A stretch of DNA of 64,000 nucleotides from Streptomyces sp. CC0208 (lineage in GTDB: Bacteria > Actinomycetota > Actinomycetes > Streptomycetales > Streptomycetaceae), in assembly GCF_003443735.1 (NCBI RefSeq), contig NZ_CP031969.1, positions 6,634,001-6,698,000 of the forward strand, given 5' to 3'. The notes below the pieces were generated by a model that searched no databases, was not told where the DNA came from, and saw nothing but the letters and a program-made list of their open reading frames with translations. Below, one piece after another: positions 9,718 through 17,760 of the stretch (its first letter is position 1; the number at the start of each line of letters is the position of its first letter). Position numbers and translations under genes: made by a program.

Positions 9718-10519
9718 GCAGTCCTCCCCCGAGATACCGTGCGGCGAACTCCGGCCAGGGCGTGGTCGCGTACTCCCGCTGCACGGCCTCGTCCCGGCCG
9801 TAGTCGGGAGCGCAGGAGGTGAAGTGCGCGCCGCCCGGAGCCTCGACCACGCCGGTCACCGTGTGCCGTTTGACCAGCAGTGACTGCGGCGGCGCGTCCT
9901 TGGTCAACTCCGCGGTCTCCACGATCCGTTCGCAGGAGACGTACGCGGTGTCGGCCGCCTCGCAGAACAGGTCGTCGAAGTACGGGTCGGGCCCGAGACA
10001 CTGGCCGTTGCCCAGCCGGTCGGCGCGGTTCAGGTGCACCAGGGCGGCATCCATGCCGAGTGCGGGCATGGCCACGAACGTCTCCTGGTCGTCGTACGGC
10101 GAGGTCACCGTCCGCAGGCCCGGGTTGACCCGCATGACGTCCGAGCCGATCCCCGCCCGCACCGGCAGGAACGGCAGCCGGTTGGCGGCCGCCCGCAGGC
10201 CCCACATGAACATCGCCTCGTCGACCTCCGTCAGCTCGAAGGCGCCGGCCTCGCGGGCCGCCCGGTAGTGCGGTTCGAGGGGGATCGAGTCGAGGGTGAC
10301 GAAGGCGGCGACGAGCTTGCGGATGCGCCCGGCGGCGGCGAGCATGCCGACGTCCGGGCCGCCGTACGAGACGATCGTCAGGTCGGTGACGTCCGAGCGC
10401 AGCAGCGCGCGCACCAGCGCCATCGGCTTGCGGCGCGAACCCCAGCCGCCGATGCCGAGGGTCATGCCGCTGCGCAGCCGGGAGACGACCTCGTCGGCCG
10501 TCATGGTCTTGTCGCTCAC
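9698..10519 (-). CDS. ipdA: CoA-transferase-fold hydrolase subunit IpdA
   Basis: The 273-residue alpha subunit partner of IpdB. It opens with MTADEVVSRLRSGMTLGIGG, then GSRRKPMALVRALL and SYGGPDVGMLAAAG, the nucleotide-binding half of the CoA-transferase fold. With IpdB it would hydrolyse the ring-C ketocyclohexene CoA ester left after EchA20 opens ring D. GTG 10519 is the start; it overlaps the echA20 TGA as GTGA. Family-level recognition is firm, and the Ipd assignment follows from the echA20-ipdA-ipdB-ipdC order that mirrors the mycobacterial KstR2 regulon. Confidence 0.9.
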   Translation of the reverse strand: MSDKTMTADEVVSRLRSGMTLGIGGWGSRRKPMALVRALLRSDVTDLTIVSYGGPDVGMLAAAGRIRKLVAAFVTLDSIPLEPHYRAAREAGAFELTEVDEAMFMWGLRAAANRLPFLPVRAGIGSDVMRVNPGLRTVTSPYDDQETFVAMPALGMDAALVHLNRADRLGNGQCLGPDPYFDDLFCEAADTAYVSCERIVETAELTKDAPPQSLLVKRHTVTGVVEAPGGAHFTSCAPDYGRDEAVQREYATTPWPEFAARYLGGGLHDRDPE

Positions 10520-11259
10520 TCGGCCTCCCTGCCGAACCTGTCGCGGACCCGGTCGGCGACCCCGCTGACGCTCGCCTCGTAGGTGAAGCCCTGTTCGTAG
10601 CGGTAGCTGCGGCGGACGTCGACCGGGTCGATGCCGTTGATGGCGGCCTTGGCCAGCCGCAGCAGCTCGCCGTCCTTGGCGGCGATCTCCCGGGCCGACT
10701 CCAGGGCCGCGGCGGCGAGTTCGTCCCTCGGGACGACCTTCCACACCGCACCGTGCCGGTGCAGTTCGGCGGCGGTGACCGTGCGGGAGGTGAAGTACAG
10801 GGCGCGCATGAGGTGCTGGGGGACCAGGCGGGCCAGGTGGGTGGCCGCGCCGAGGGCCCCGCGGTCCAGCTCGGGCAGGCCGAAGGTGGCGTCCTCGCTC
10901 GCCACGATCACGTCCGCGTTGCCCACCAGGCCGATGCCCCCGCCCAGGCAGAATCCCTGCACGGCTGCCACGACGGGCACCTCGCAGTCGTACACGGCCG
11001 AAAAGGCCTCGAAGCAACCGCGGTTGGCACCGACGAGGGCGGCCGAGCCGCGCGTCTGGATCTCCTTGATGTCCACGCCCGCGTTGAAGCCGCGCCCCTC
11101 GGCCGCCAGGACCACACACCTGACCTCCGGATCACGGCCCGCCGCGCGGACGGCGTCGGCCAGGGCGAACCAGCCGTCCACCGCAAGGGCGTTCACCGGC
11201 GGGAAGTCGACCTCGACCAGAACGATCCCCTTTTCCGGGGACGAGGTGGAGACACCCAT
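10516..11259 (-). CDS. echA20: Enoyl-CoA hydratase-family ring hydrolase EchA20
   Basis: A 247-residue crotonase-fold protein. The oxyanion-hole segments GFNAGVDIKEIQTRG and GFCLGGGIGLVGNADV and the later FGLPELDRGALGA are intact. In steroid degraders the orthologue EchA20 opens ring D of the HIP-derived CoA thioester by hydrolysis instead of hydrating a double bond. It is the first gene of the minus-strand ipd operon, reading away from a KstR2-like palindrome at 11281-11294, with its start about 20 bp from that site. A simple enoyl-CoA hydratase is the alternative reading if context were ignored. Confidence 0.9.
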   Translation of the reverse strand: MGVSTSSPEKGIVLVEVDFPPVNALAVDGWFALADAVRAAGRDPEVRCVVLAAEGRGFNAGVDIKEIQTRGSAALVGANRGCFEAFSAVYDCEVPVVAAVQGFCLGGGIGLVGNADVIVASEDATFGLPELDRGALGAATHLARLVPQHLMRALYFTSRTVTAAELHRHGAVWKVVPRDELAAAALESAREIAAKDGELLRLAKAAINGIDPVDVRRSYRYEQGFTYEASVSGVADRVRDRFGREAE

Positions 11260-11280
11260 GGCCGCATCAGCTACCTTTCC

Positions 11281-11294
11281 ACCAAACGTTTGTT
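11281..11294. promoter_or_regulatory. Putative KstR2 operator in the echA20 / SDR divergent promoter
   Basis: ACCAAACGTTTGTT is a nearly perfect palindrome in the 54-bp gap between echA20 and the SDR gene at 11314. It agrees with the reverse complement of the site at 5350 at 12 of 14 positions. Its position, overlapping the expected promoters of both transcripts, fits repression by the local KstR2. Confidence 0.7.
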
Positions 11295-11313
11295 AGGTGA
11301 AGGGTAGCGGTGA

Positions 11314-12075
11314 ATGGAGCTGAACGGGAGGGTCGTGGTCGTCACCGGCGGGACGCGCGGCGTCGGCGCCGGGATCGCCCGCTCCTTCACGGAGGCGGGG
11401 GCCAAGGTCGTCGTCTGCGCGCGCAGACCGCCCGAAGCCCCCCTGCCGAAAGCGCGGTTCGTGCCGCTGGACGTCCGGGACGCCGACGCCGTACGGCACT
11501 TCTTCGCCGAACTGCCGCGCCTGGACGTCCTGGTCAACAACGCGGGCGGCGCCCCCTACCGGCTGCTCGCCGACGCCGGACCCGAACGGCACCTCCGCGT
11601 CCTGGAGTTGAACCTGCTCGCCCCGCTCACGGTGTCCCTCGCCGCGTACGAACACCTGAAACGGACCCATGGCTCGATCGTGATGATCGGCAGCGTCAGC
11701 GGCGGCCGGCCCTCGCCCGGCACCGCAGCGTACGGGGCGGCCAAGGCGGGCCTGGAGAACCTCGCCCGCTCGATGGCCGTGGAGTGGGCGCCGGACGTCC
11801 GAGTGAACACCCTGGTCGTCGGCATGGTCCGCACCGAGCAGTCGCAGCTGCACTACGGCGACGAGGAGGGCATCGCGGCGGTCTCCCGCACGGTCCCGCT
11901 GGGCCGTCTGGCCGAACCCTCCGACGTGGGCGCCGCGGCCGTGTTCCTCGCCTCGGACGCCGCCGCGTACATCAGCGGCGCCTCGCTGCTGGTGCACGGC
12001 GGCGGGGAGCGACCGGCGTTCCTGGACGCCGCAACGGTCAACAAGGAGACGCGAACCATCGACAGGGAGACGTGA
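11314..12075 (+). CDS. SDR family oxidoreductase of the steroid island (Rv3549c-like)
   Basis: A 253-residue short-chain dehydrogenase with nucleotide-binding TGGTRGVGAGIARSF, NNAG (LVNNAGGAPY) and catalytic YGAAK. ATG 11314 was chosen over the GTG three bases upstream, which is out of frame. It is the first gene after a KstR2-like operator and is followed by a second SDR only one base after its stop, the same arrangement as the two SDR genes next to echA20 in mycobacterial KstR2 regulons. The precise CoA-thioester substrate is not known to me. Confidence 0.88.
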   Translation: MELNGRVVVVTGGTRGVGAGIARSFTEAGAKVVVCARRPPEAPLPKARFVPLDVRDADAVRHFFAELPRLDVLVNNAGGAPYRLLADAGPERHLRVLELNLLAPLTVSLAAYEHLKRTHGSIVMIGSVSGGRPSPGTAAYGAAKAGLENLARSMAVEWAPDVRVNTLVVGMVRTEQSQLHYGDEEGIAAVSRTVPLGRLAEPSDVGAAAVFLASDAAAYISGASLLVHGGGERPAFLDAATVNKETRTIDRET

Positions 12076-12076
12076 G

Positions 12077-12982
12077 ATGACCGGAATCTGCGACGGCCGG
12101 GTCGTCGTCGTCACCGGCGCGGGCCGCGGTCTGGGCCGCGCCCACGCGCTCGCCTTCGCCGCCGAGGGGGCACGGGTCGTCGTCAACGACCTCGGCGTCG
12201 GCCTCGACGGCACACCGGACCCCGACAGCCCCGCCTTCCTCGTCGCCGAGGAGATCCGCGCGGCGGGCGGCGAGGCGGTCGCCCACGGCGGTGACATCGC
12301 GACCCCCGACGGTGCCGCCTCCCTCGTCCACACGGCCCTGGAGACCTACGGCCGCCTCGACACCCTCGTCAACAACGCCGGGTTCCTGCGCGACCGGATG
12401 CTGGTGAACCTGGAGGAGGACGACTGGGACGCGGTGCTGCGCGTCCACCTGAAGGGCCACTTCCTGCCCCTGAAGCACGCGGCCGCGCACTGGCGGGCGG
12501 AGACGAAGGCGGGCCGTGCATCGGTGGCCAGGATCGTCAACACGTCCAGCGGGGCAGGCCTGTCGGGCTCGGTGGGACAGGGCAACTACAGCGCCGCGAA
12601 GGCCGGGATCGTCGGCCTCACCCTGGTCGCGGCGGCCGAACTCGCCCGCTACGGCGTCCAGGTCAACGCGATCGCCCCCGCGGCACGGACGAGGATGACG
12701 GAGCAGACGTTCGCCGACACGATGGCCGTTCCGTCCGACGGCTTCGACGCGATGGCTCCGGAGAACGTGTCCCCGCTGGTCGTGTGGCTGGGCTCGGCGG
12801 AGTGCGCGGGGGTGACGGGCCGGGTCTTCGAGGCGGAGGGCGGGCGGATCACGGTGATGGAGGGCTGGCGGCCGGGCCCGACCGCCGACAGAGGCGCGAG
12901 GTGGACCCCGGCGGAGGCAGGAGAGACGGCACGGAAGCTGCTGGGGGAGGCGGAGACGCCGGCCCCGGTGTATGGCGCGTAA
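12077..12982 (+). CDS. SDR family oxidoreductase of the steroid island (Rv3548c-like)
   Basis: A 301-residue member of the longer SDR subgroup resembling the dehydrogenase part of multifunctional peroxisomal enzymes. It has TGAGRGLGRAHALAFAAEGA, the VVNDLGV loop, LVNNAGFLRDRM and YSAAKAG. ATG 12077 begins two bases after the upstream SDR stop, so the two are co-translated or tightly coupled. Its role in steroid side-ring oxidation is inferred from position at the end of the KstR2-type island. A long-form dispersed repeat follows at 12994. Confidence 0.88.
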   Translation: MTGICDGRVVVVTGAGRGLGRAHALAFAAEGARVVVNDLGVGLDGTPDPDSPAFLVAEEIRAAGGEAVAHGGDIATPDGAASLVHTALETYGRLDTLVNNAGFLRDRMLVNLEEDDWDAVLRVHLKGHFLPLKHAAAHWRAETKAGRASVARIVNTSSGAGLSGSVGQGNYSAAKAGIVGLTLVAAAELARYGVQVNAIAPAARTRMTEQTFADTMAVPSDGFDAMAPENVSPLVVWLGSAECAGVTGRVFEAEGGRITVMEGWRPGPTADRGARWTPAEAGETARKLLGEAETPAPVYGA

Positions 12983-12993
12983 TCGGACCTGCC

Positions 12994-13049
12994 CAGGGGC
13001 GCGGGGCTGCATCGATCTGCGGCTCCGCCGCGTGTGCGCGACCAGCCAC
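12994..13049. repeat. Long-form dispersed palindromic repeat between convergent genes
   Basis: CAGGGGCGCGGGG and CGCGACCAGCCAC, the two ends of the short repeat, are separated here by an extra self-complementary insert containing GCGGCTCCGCCGC. The whole 56-bp element could fold into a long hairpin in the gap between two convergent genes (stop codons at 12982 and 13076), where it may serve as a bidirectional terminator. Confidence 0.65.
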
Positions 13050-13075
13050 AGGACACTCGCAGACGGGCGCAAACC

Positions 13076-13957
13076 CTACGTGTCGCACTCCAGAACCGTC
13101 CGGCACACCGCGCACCGCGCCCGCACCCGCCCCCGCACCGGCACCCGGATCCGCTGGTGGCAGGTGGGGCAGGGAAACGACACCCGCAGGCGGCCGGGTC
13201 CGTCCGGGGTGAAGGTGTAGGGAACCCCCGGCTGCGGCCCAGGGGCGTGACGGCGGTCCCGGGCGTAGCGGCGGCGGCCCGCCCAGCCCGCCGCCGTGAG
13301 GGGCGGCTGTTCGGAGTCCTGGCGGGCCTGGGCCATCCCCTTCACATACGCCGTGTACGCCTGCGCACTGGTGAACCAGACCGAGGGATCCTCCCCGAAC
13401 ACCAGCGACCGCTTCGCCAGCACGTACCCGAACTCCTCCGGCGTGAGGTACCCCAGCTTCTGCGACGACGCCGCGTCCTCCCGGTACGCGTCCAGCAGCA
13501 GCCAGCCCGCCCCCAGATACGTCGTCGCCGTGTCCGTGAGGATCTCGTTCTCCCGCACCCCCGGGAAGGACAGGTCCAGCCGGTGCAGATACACGTGCAT
13601 GACCTCGTGGGCCAGTGCCGCGCCGATGTCCCGCCGATGCGTGCGGAAGCGGTCGTTCAGCTCGACGAAGTACTCGGGCCCCGCGGCGAGTTCGACGTTC
13701 GCCGCGTGGGTCATCTCCCGGAAGCTGACCACGAACCGGGCATCCGGCAGCCGGTAGTGCCGCACCAGCTCCCGGGCCACCCGCTGCGTCCCGAGATACA
13801 GATCGTCGGTGTCGCAGAACGCCACGTCCACCGGCGCCACGCTCGTCGCGAACGTCTGGACGGTGTCGTAGGAGAGCCGCTTGTAGAGCGCGTTGATCGA
13901 GGCCCGCACCGTCTCCAGGTGCGGGTAGCCGTGCTGGACCGGTCCGTCGTTCGTCAC
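13076..13957 (-). CDS. HExxH zinc metallopeptidase-like protein with C-terminal zinc ribbon
   Basis: A 293-residue protein I do not recognise as a named family. Residues 117-121 form HEVMH inside a helix (ALAHEVMHVYLH), the mark of a gluzincin or related zinc peptidase, and a downstream Glu-rich helix (ENEILTDTATTYLGAGW) may give the third ligand. The last 35 residues hold two CxxC pairs (CPTC and CAVC), a zinc ribbon that could bind nucleic acid or protein. GTG 13957 is the start, preceded by GGGGG. There is no signal peptide, so it is probably cytosolic. It is convergent with the last gene of the steroid island and not obviously linked to it. Confidence 0.8.
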   Translation of the reverse strand: MTNDGPVQHGYPHLETVRASINALYKRLSYDTVQTFATSVAPVDVAFCDTDDLYLGTQRVARELVRHYRLPDARFVVSFREMTHAANVELAAGPEYFVELNDRFRTHRRDIGAALAHEVMHVYLHRLDLSFPGVRENEILTDTATTYLGAGWLLLDAYREDAASSQKLGYLTPEEFGYVLAKRSLVFGEDPSVWFTSAQAYTAYVKGMAQARQDSEQPPLTAAGWAGRRRYARDRRHAPGPQPGVPYTFTPDGPGRLRVSFPCPTCHQRIRVPVRGRVRARCAVCRTVLECDT

Positions 13958-14010
13958 GCCCGTACCCCCAAGACGCCCTGAACCCGATTCCACTCTACGA
14001 GGTCGAGCGT

Positions 14011-15798
14011 CTACGAGGTCCCGTGCGGATTCTCGTGGGCCGGATCCGGGGCGCGGAGCCGGAGGGCGGGCCCGCGCTCCGGTGCCTCCTCCAGTTCCAG
14101 CACCCACACGTCGTTGGCGCCCTCCCGCAGCACAGGACCGGGCACGTACAGCGTCCGCTGCGGGCCCGCGGACCAGTACCGGCCGAGGTTGAAGCCGTTG
14201 ACCCACACGAACCCCCGGGTCCAGCCCGGCAGCTCGAGCACCGCGTCCCCGGCACCGCGCACGCTCACCTCGCCCCGGTACAGGCCCGCCGAGCCGTCCC
14301 CGGGCAGCTCACCGAAGCCGATCCCCGTCCTCGAGTCCAGCGAGTCCAGCGAGTCCAGCGCGTCGAGGCGCAGCCCCCGCGCCCGCACCCCGTGCAGGAA
14401 CTGCCGCTCGTGCAGCAGCCCCCCGGTGATCCCCTTGGCCTCCCCGCTCCGGGGCCCGTAGTTCACCCGCCCCAGCGACTCCACCCACAGCTCCACGCGC
14501 GCGTACCCCGCGACAGGCTCCTTGAGCTGCACGTCGGCCTCGGTGAGCACCCCGGCCCGCTCCCCGTCCACGTACACCACCGCGAGATCCCGCAGCCCCC
14601 GCGCGATCAGCGGGTACGGCTGCCGCGGCCCCGGCACGGTCACCTCGTACCGCACCAGTCCCCGGTCGACGTCCAGCTTCTCGAAGGTCGGCGGCACAGG
14701 GCCCTCGTGAACCGGTCCGCCGCGCTCCTCCAGGACGGCGGACAGGGAAGCCCATGCGGTCAGGTCCACGTCACTGACGGCACCCAACACCTCCGGCGCG
14801 GGCGGCAGCTCCGCCACCGGACCGTACGCGGACAGCACCTCACGGAAGCGCCAGAACTTCTCCGTCGGCCTGCCGTACTCGTCGATCGGCGCGTCGTAGT
14901 CGTACGACGTCACGTCCGGCTCCAGCGGACCGTCGTGCAGCGCGCCCCCGCCCCGGTTGGCGCCCGCCCAGCCCGCGAAGTTCGTGCCCCCGTGCGCCAT
15001 GTACAGGTTCACCGAGGCCCCGCACTCCAGGATCTCCCGCAGCGCCTCGGCCGCGTCCTCGGCATCCCGTACGACGGGCTCACCGCCCCAGTGCTCGAAC
15101 CAGCCGCACCAGAACTCCATGCACATCAGCGGGCCGTCCGGCCGGTACCGGCGCAGCGCCTCGAAGGCCGTGCGGGCGCCGGAGCCGAAGTTCACCGTGG
15201 CGAGGACACCCGGCACCGAGCCGCCGGTGAGCATGTGGTCCTCGGGGCCGTCCGAGGTGAACAGCGGGACCGTGATCCCCTGTGCGCGCAGCAGCTCGGT
15301 CAGCCGCAGCAGATACGCGGCGTCCGAACCGTAGCTGCCGTACTCGTTCTCCGCCTGCACCATGATCACCGGGCCGCCGCGGTCGATCTGCCGCTCCACG
15401 ACCTGCGGCAGCAGCCGCCCGAACCAGCGCTCCACCTGCCCCAGGTACACCTCGTCGCTCGTACGCGCGTGCCCCTTGAGCCAGTGCGGCAGACCGCCGT
15501 TCTCCCACTCCGCGCAGATGTAGGGACCGGGGCGGACGATCGCCCACAGCCCCGCCTCCCGGGCCGCGTCCAGGAACCGGCCCAGCGCCTCCACGTCCCG
15601 GACGTCACCCGGGTGCGGCTCGTGCAGGTTCCACGGCACGTACGTCTCCACACAGTTGAGACCCATCGCCCCCAGCATCGCCAGCCGGTGCCCCCACTGC
15701 GCCTCGTGCACCCGGAAGTAGTGCAGCGCGCCGGACAGCAGCCGCACCGGCCGGCCGTCCAGCAGGAAATCGGTTTCACCCACCGTGAACTCGCTCAT
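14011..15798 (-). CDS. Beta-galactosidase, glycoside hydrolase family 35
   Basis: A 595-residue GH35 enzyme releasing terminal beta-galactose. The TIM barrel starts LLSGALHYFRVHEAQWGHRL. The acid/base is Glu152 in AENEYGSYG and the nucleophile Glu228 in MCMEFWCGWF. C-terminal jelly-roll domains end in GFVWVNGFNLGRYWSAGPQ. No signal peptide is seen, so it is likely intracellular and acts on imported galactosides. ATG 15798 follows a GGTGGAG ribosome site. The gene is divergent from an AraC regulator that probably controls it. A 9-bp tandem repeat at 14332-14358 gives three Leu-Asp-Ser-like units in the linker before the last domain. Confidence 0.93.
   Translation of the reverse strand: MSEFTVGETDFLLDGRPVRLLSGALHYFRVHEAQWGHRLAMLGAMGLNCVETYVPWNLHEPHPGDVRDVEALGRFLDAAREAGLWAIVRPGPYICAEWENGGLPHWLKGHARTSDEVYLGQVERWFGRLLPQVVERQIDRGGPVIMVQAENEYGSYGSDAAYLLRLTELLRAQGITVPLFTSDGPEDHMLTGGSVPGVLATVNFGSGARTAFEALRRYRPDGPLMCMEFWCGWFEHWGGEPVVRDAEDAAEALREILECGASVNLYMAHGGTNFAGWAGANRGGGALHDGPLEPDVTSYDYDAPIDEYGRPTEKFWRFREVLSAYGPVAELPPAPEVLGAVSDVDLTAWASLSAVLEERGGPVHEGPVPPTFEKLDVDRGLVRYEVTVPGPRQPYPLIARGLRDLAVVYVDGERAGVLTEADVQLKEPVAGYARVELWVESLGRVNYGPRSGEAKGITGGLLHERQFLHGVRARGLRLDALDSLDSLDSRTGIGFGELPGDGSAGLYRGEVSVRGAGDAVLELPGWTRGFVWVNGFNLGRYWSAGPQRTLYVPGPVLREGANDVWVLELEEAPERGPALRLRAPDPAHENPHGTS
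14332..14358. repeat. Three tandem 9-bp repeats inside the beta-galactosidase gene
   Basis: CGAGTCCAG occurs three times head to tail, followed by a degenerate fourth copy. On the coding strand this gives repeated Leu-Asp-Ser triplets (LDALDSLDSLDS) in a linker, so copy-number changes would stay in frame. Confidence 0.8.
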
Positions 15799-15828
15799 AG
15801 GCTCCACCCTCGCCACTGGCGACGATCA

Positions 15829-15861
15829 GGTCCATGGACAAAGATCGGCGCTGCTTGGACC
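15829..15861. promoter_or_regulatory. Possible operator between beta-galactosidase and AraC genes
   Basis: The 84-bp divergent gap holds a perfect 10-bp palindrome GTCCATGGAC (15830-15839) and a further TTGGACC about 20 bp away, giving repeated TGGAC half-sites. This spacing would suit a dimeric AraC-type activator, but no binding consensus is known for this regulator. Confidence 0.4.
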
Positions 15862-15882
15862 GAAGCGCATGCAAGGAGCGCG

Positions 15883-16755
15883 ATGTACCACACCTGGATG
15901 CGATTCCTCACTCCCAGCCCCGTCCACCACCGCCTGGGCGTGGTCTGCCTGGGAGTCGGACTCCAGTACGGCGCGCTGCCCACCGTCGGCCCCCGCACCC
16001 TCGACAGCCATGTCGCCGTCGTCATCAGTACCGGCACCGGGTGGTACGAGACCCCCGACGGCCGCCGTACGACGGTCACCGCGCCCTCGCTGCTGTGGCT
16101 CACCCCCGGCATCCCGCATCACTACGCACCCGACCCGGAAACCGGCTGGGACGAGGGGTTCGTCGGCTTCACGGGGCCCGCGACCGCCACCTACACCGAA
16201 CTCGGGTACATCGAACCCGACCGCCCCGTCGTGCCCCTGTCCGACGCCACAGGCCCGCGCGCGGTCATCGCCCGCATCGCCCGCGCCGCCCGCCGCGACA
16301 ACCCTCTCCTGGAGGTCGAGACCGGCGCCGCCGTCCACGAACTCCTCGTCGCCCTGCGCCGCGCCCGCGCCGACCTCGCCCCCGACGGCGACGTCGTCCT
16401 CAAAGCGCTCGCCCGGGACGCCTGTCTGCCGCTGTCGGTCGCCGACCACGCGGCCCGGCACGGCATGACCCTCGCCGAACTGCGCACCGCGGTGCGCCGC
16501 GGCGCCGGCTGCAGCCCCAAGGACTACCTCCTCGGCATCCGTCTCGGCCGCGCCAAGGAACTCCTCGCCGCCACCGAACTCCCCGTCGCCGCCGTCGCCC
16601 GCCGCGTCGGCTACGACGACCCCGCCTACTTCTCCCGCCTGTTCACCCGCCGCGTCGGCATGGCCCCGATCCGCTTCCGCGCCCAGGAGAGCCGGACCGT
16701 GCCCGGTGGCTGGAGCAACCAGGTACCGGATCCGGACGATCCGCCGAGAGTTTGA
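15883..16755 (+). CDS. AraC family transcriptional regulator
   Basis: A 290-residue regulator with an N-terminal cupin-like sugar-sensing domain (about 20-140; GTGWYETPDGRRTTVTAPSL, LTPGIPHHYAPD) and a C-terminal AraC/XylS double HTH (about 180-275; ACLPLSVADHAARHGMTLAEL and the family-typical VARRVGYDDPAYFSRLFTRRVG). ATG 15883 follows AAGGAG. It is divergent from the GH35 beta-galactosidase, so it is most simply the local regulator responding to a galactoside. The last 20 residues are a polar tail. Confidence 0.92.
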   Translation: MYHTWMRFLTPSPVHHRLGVVCLGVGLQYGALPTVGPRTLDSHVAVVISTGTGWYETPDGRRTTVTAPSLLWLTPGIPHHYAPDPETGWDEGFVGFTGPATATYTELGYIEPDRPVVPLSDATGPRAVIARIARAARRDNPLLEVETGAAVHELLVALRRARADLAPDGDVVLKALARDACLPLSVADHAARHGMTLAELRTAVRRGAGCSPKDYLLGIRLGRAKELLAATELPVAAVARRVGYDDPAYFSRLFTRRVGMAPIRFRAQESRTVPGGWSNQVPDPDDPPRV

Positions 16756-17271
16756 GGGGGGGCGGGTGTGGGGTTTGGAGCCGGTCGGTCTGATGGGGGT
16801 CTGATGGCCGTGGTTCCGGGGCCGGGGGGCTTGCTGTGGGGGTGGGGGCCGGGTCGGGATTGGCCCGTCGGTTGAGGATTGCATCGTCGCTGTCGACCTG
16901 GAGCTGGCCTGCCGGGAGGGGGGCGGTTGTTCGGGGTTTCGGGGCCGGTGGTTCGGTGCGTGGGGTGGCGACCCGGTGTCGGGGCGGCGGGTCCGCTGGG
17001 GTCGGGTCACCTGGCCTCGGCATCTGCGTGTTGGCCGCGAGTTGGGGCCGGGGCGCCGGGGTGACCGTTGGCCGGGGAGTCGGTCGTTCGGGCCCTCGAT
17101 CCTGCTGATCCGCCGGGTAGCCGATCACCCGGCCCTCGCTCCAGCCGTCTCGCCGGCAGCCGAGGTCCAGGCTCCTTGATCCGGCCTGTCCGCCGACCGC
17201 CGACCTCCAGGCCCCCGCTCCGGCCGATCCGACGCCGAACCGTTCACCCCGCCCCCTTAGGGTTGTCGCCC
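16756..17271. other. G-rich stretch without a gene
   Basis: No convincing coding sequence is present. The plus strand up to about 17070 is dominated by runs of three or more G with few C runs (GGGGGGGCGGG, then TGGGGGTGGGGG). Open frames here are low-complexity Pro/Gly/Arg products on both strands without codon bias. After 17100 the composition returns to normal, with the promoter region of chorismate mutase. G-quadruplex formation is possible. Confidence 0.6.
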
Positions 17272-17622
17272 ATGACCACCAGCAACACCGGATCCGGTGA
17301 CGTCGACCCCGCCGTCCGCGAAGAGCTCGGACGGCTGCGCGACAGCATCGACAACATCGACGCGGCCGTCGTCCACATGCTCGCCGAGCGCTTCAAGGCC
17401 ACCCAGCAGGTCGGCCACCTCAAGGCCCGCCACCAGTTGCCGCCCGCCGACCCGGCCCGCGAGGCCCGCCAGATCGAGCGACTGCGCACCCTCGCCGAGA
17501 ACGCCAAACTCGACCCGGCCTTCGCTGAGAAGTTCCTGAATTTCATCATCGCCGAGGTGATCAGGCACCACGAGCGCATCGCCGAGGACACCGTCGACGA
17601 CCCCACCTCCCTGGCCGATTGA
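17272..17622 (+). CDS. Chorismate mutase (AroQ type)
   Basis: A 116-residue monofunctional chorismate mutase of the all-helical AroQ class, converting chorismate to prephenate for phenylalanine/tyrosine synthesis. Family residues are visible in LGRLRDSIDNIDAAVVHMLAERF and KATQQVGHLKA, with REARQIERL near residue 65. ATG 17272 is preceded by no clear Shine-Dalgarno (TTAGGGTTGTCGCCC), so the mRNA may be leaderless, with TAGGGT as a candidate -10. It is flanked by unrelated genes, as usual for this enzyme in streptomycetes. Confidence 0.9.
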   Translation: MTTSNTGSGDVDPAVREELGRLRDSIDNIDAAVVHMLAERFKATQQVGHLKARHQLPPADPAREARQIERLRTLAENAKLDPAFAEKFLNFIIAEVIRHHERIAEDTVDDPTSLAD

Positions 17623-17760
17623 CCTCGCCCAACGCCCCGGGGAGGTGACACGGGCGCCCGCACCCGGCATGCTGCGCTGTGCACTCCTTGTCAGCCCGCG
17701 AGCACTCCGTGTCAGTGCACGGGCGTAGGCTGGCTGTCCGCGAGGGAGGGACGTCGGGCC

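Noticed and set aside
12994..13049. A small protein gene in the gap after the second SDR
   Set aside because: The sequence is a long-form palindromic repeat; the open frame there is a by-product.
16643..17128. A 161-residue Pro-rich minus-strand open frame
   Set aside because: It spans the end of the AraC gene and the G-run tract; low complexity, no ribosome site, no codon bias.
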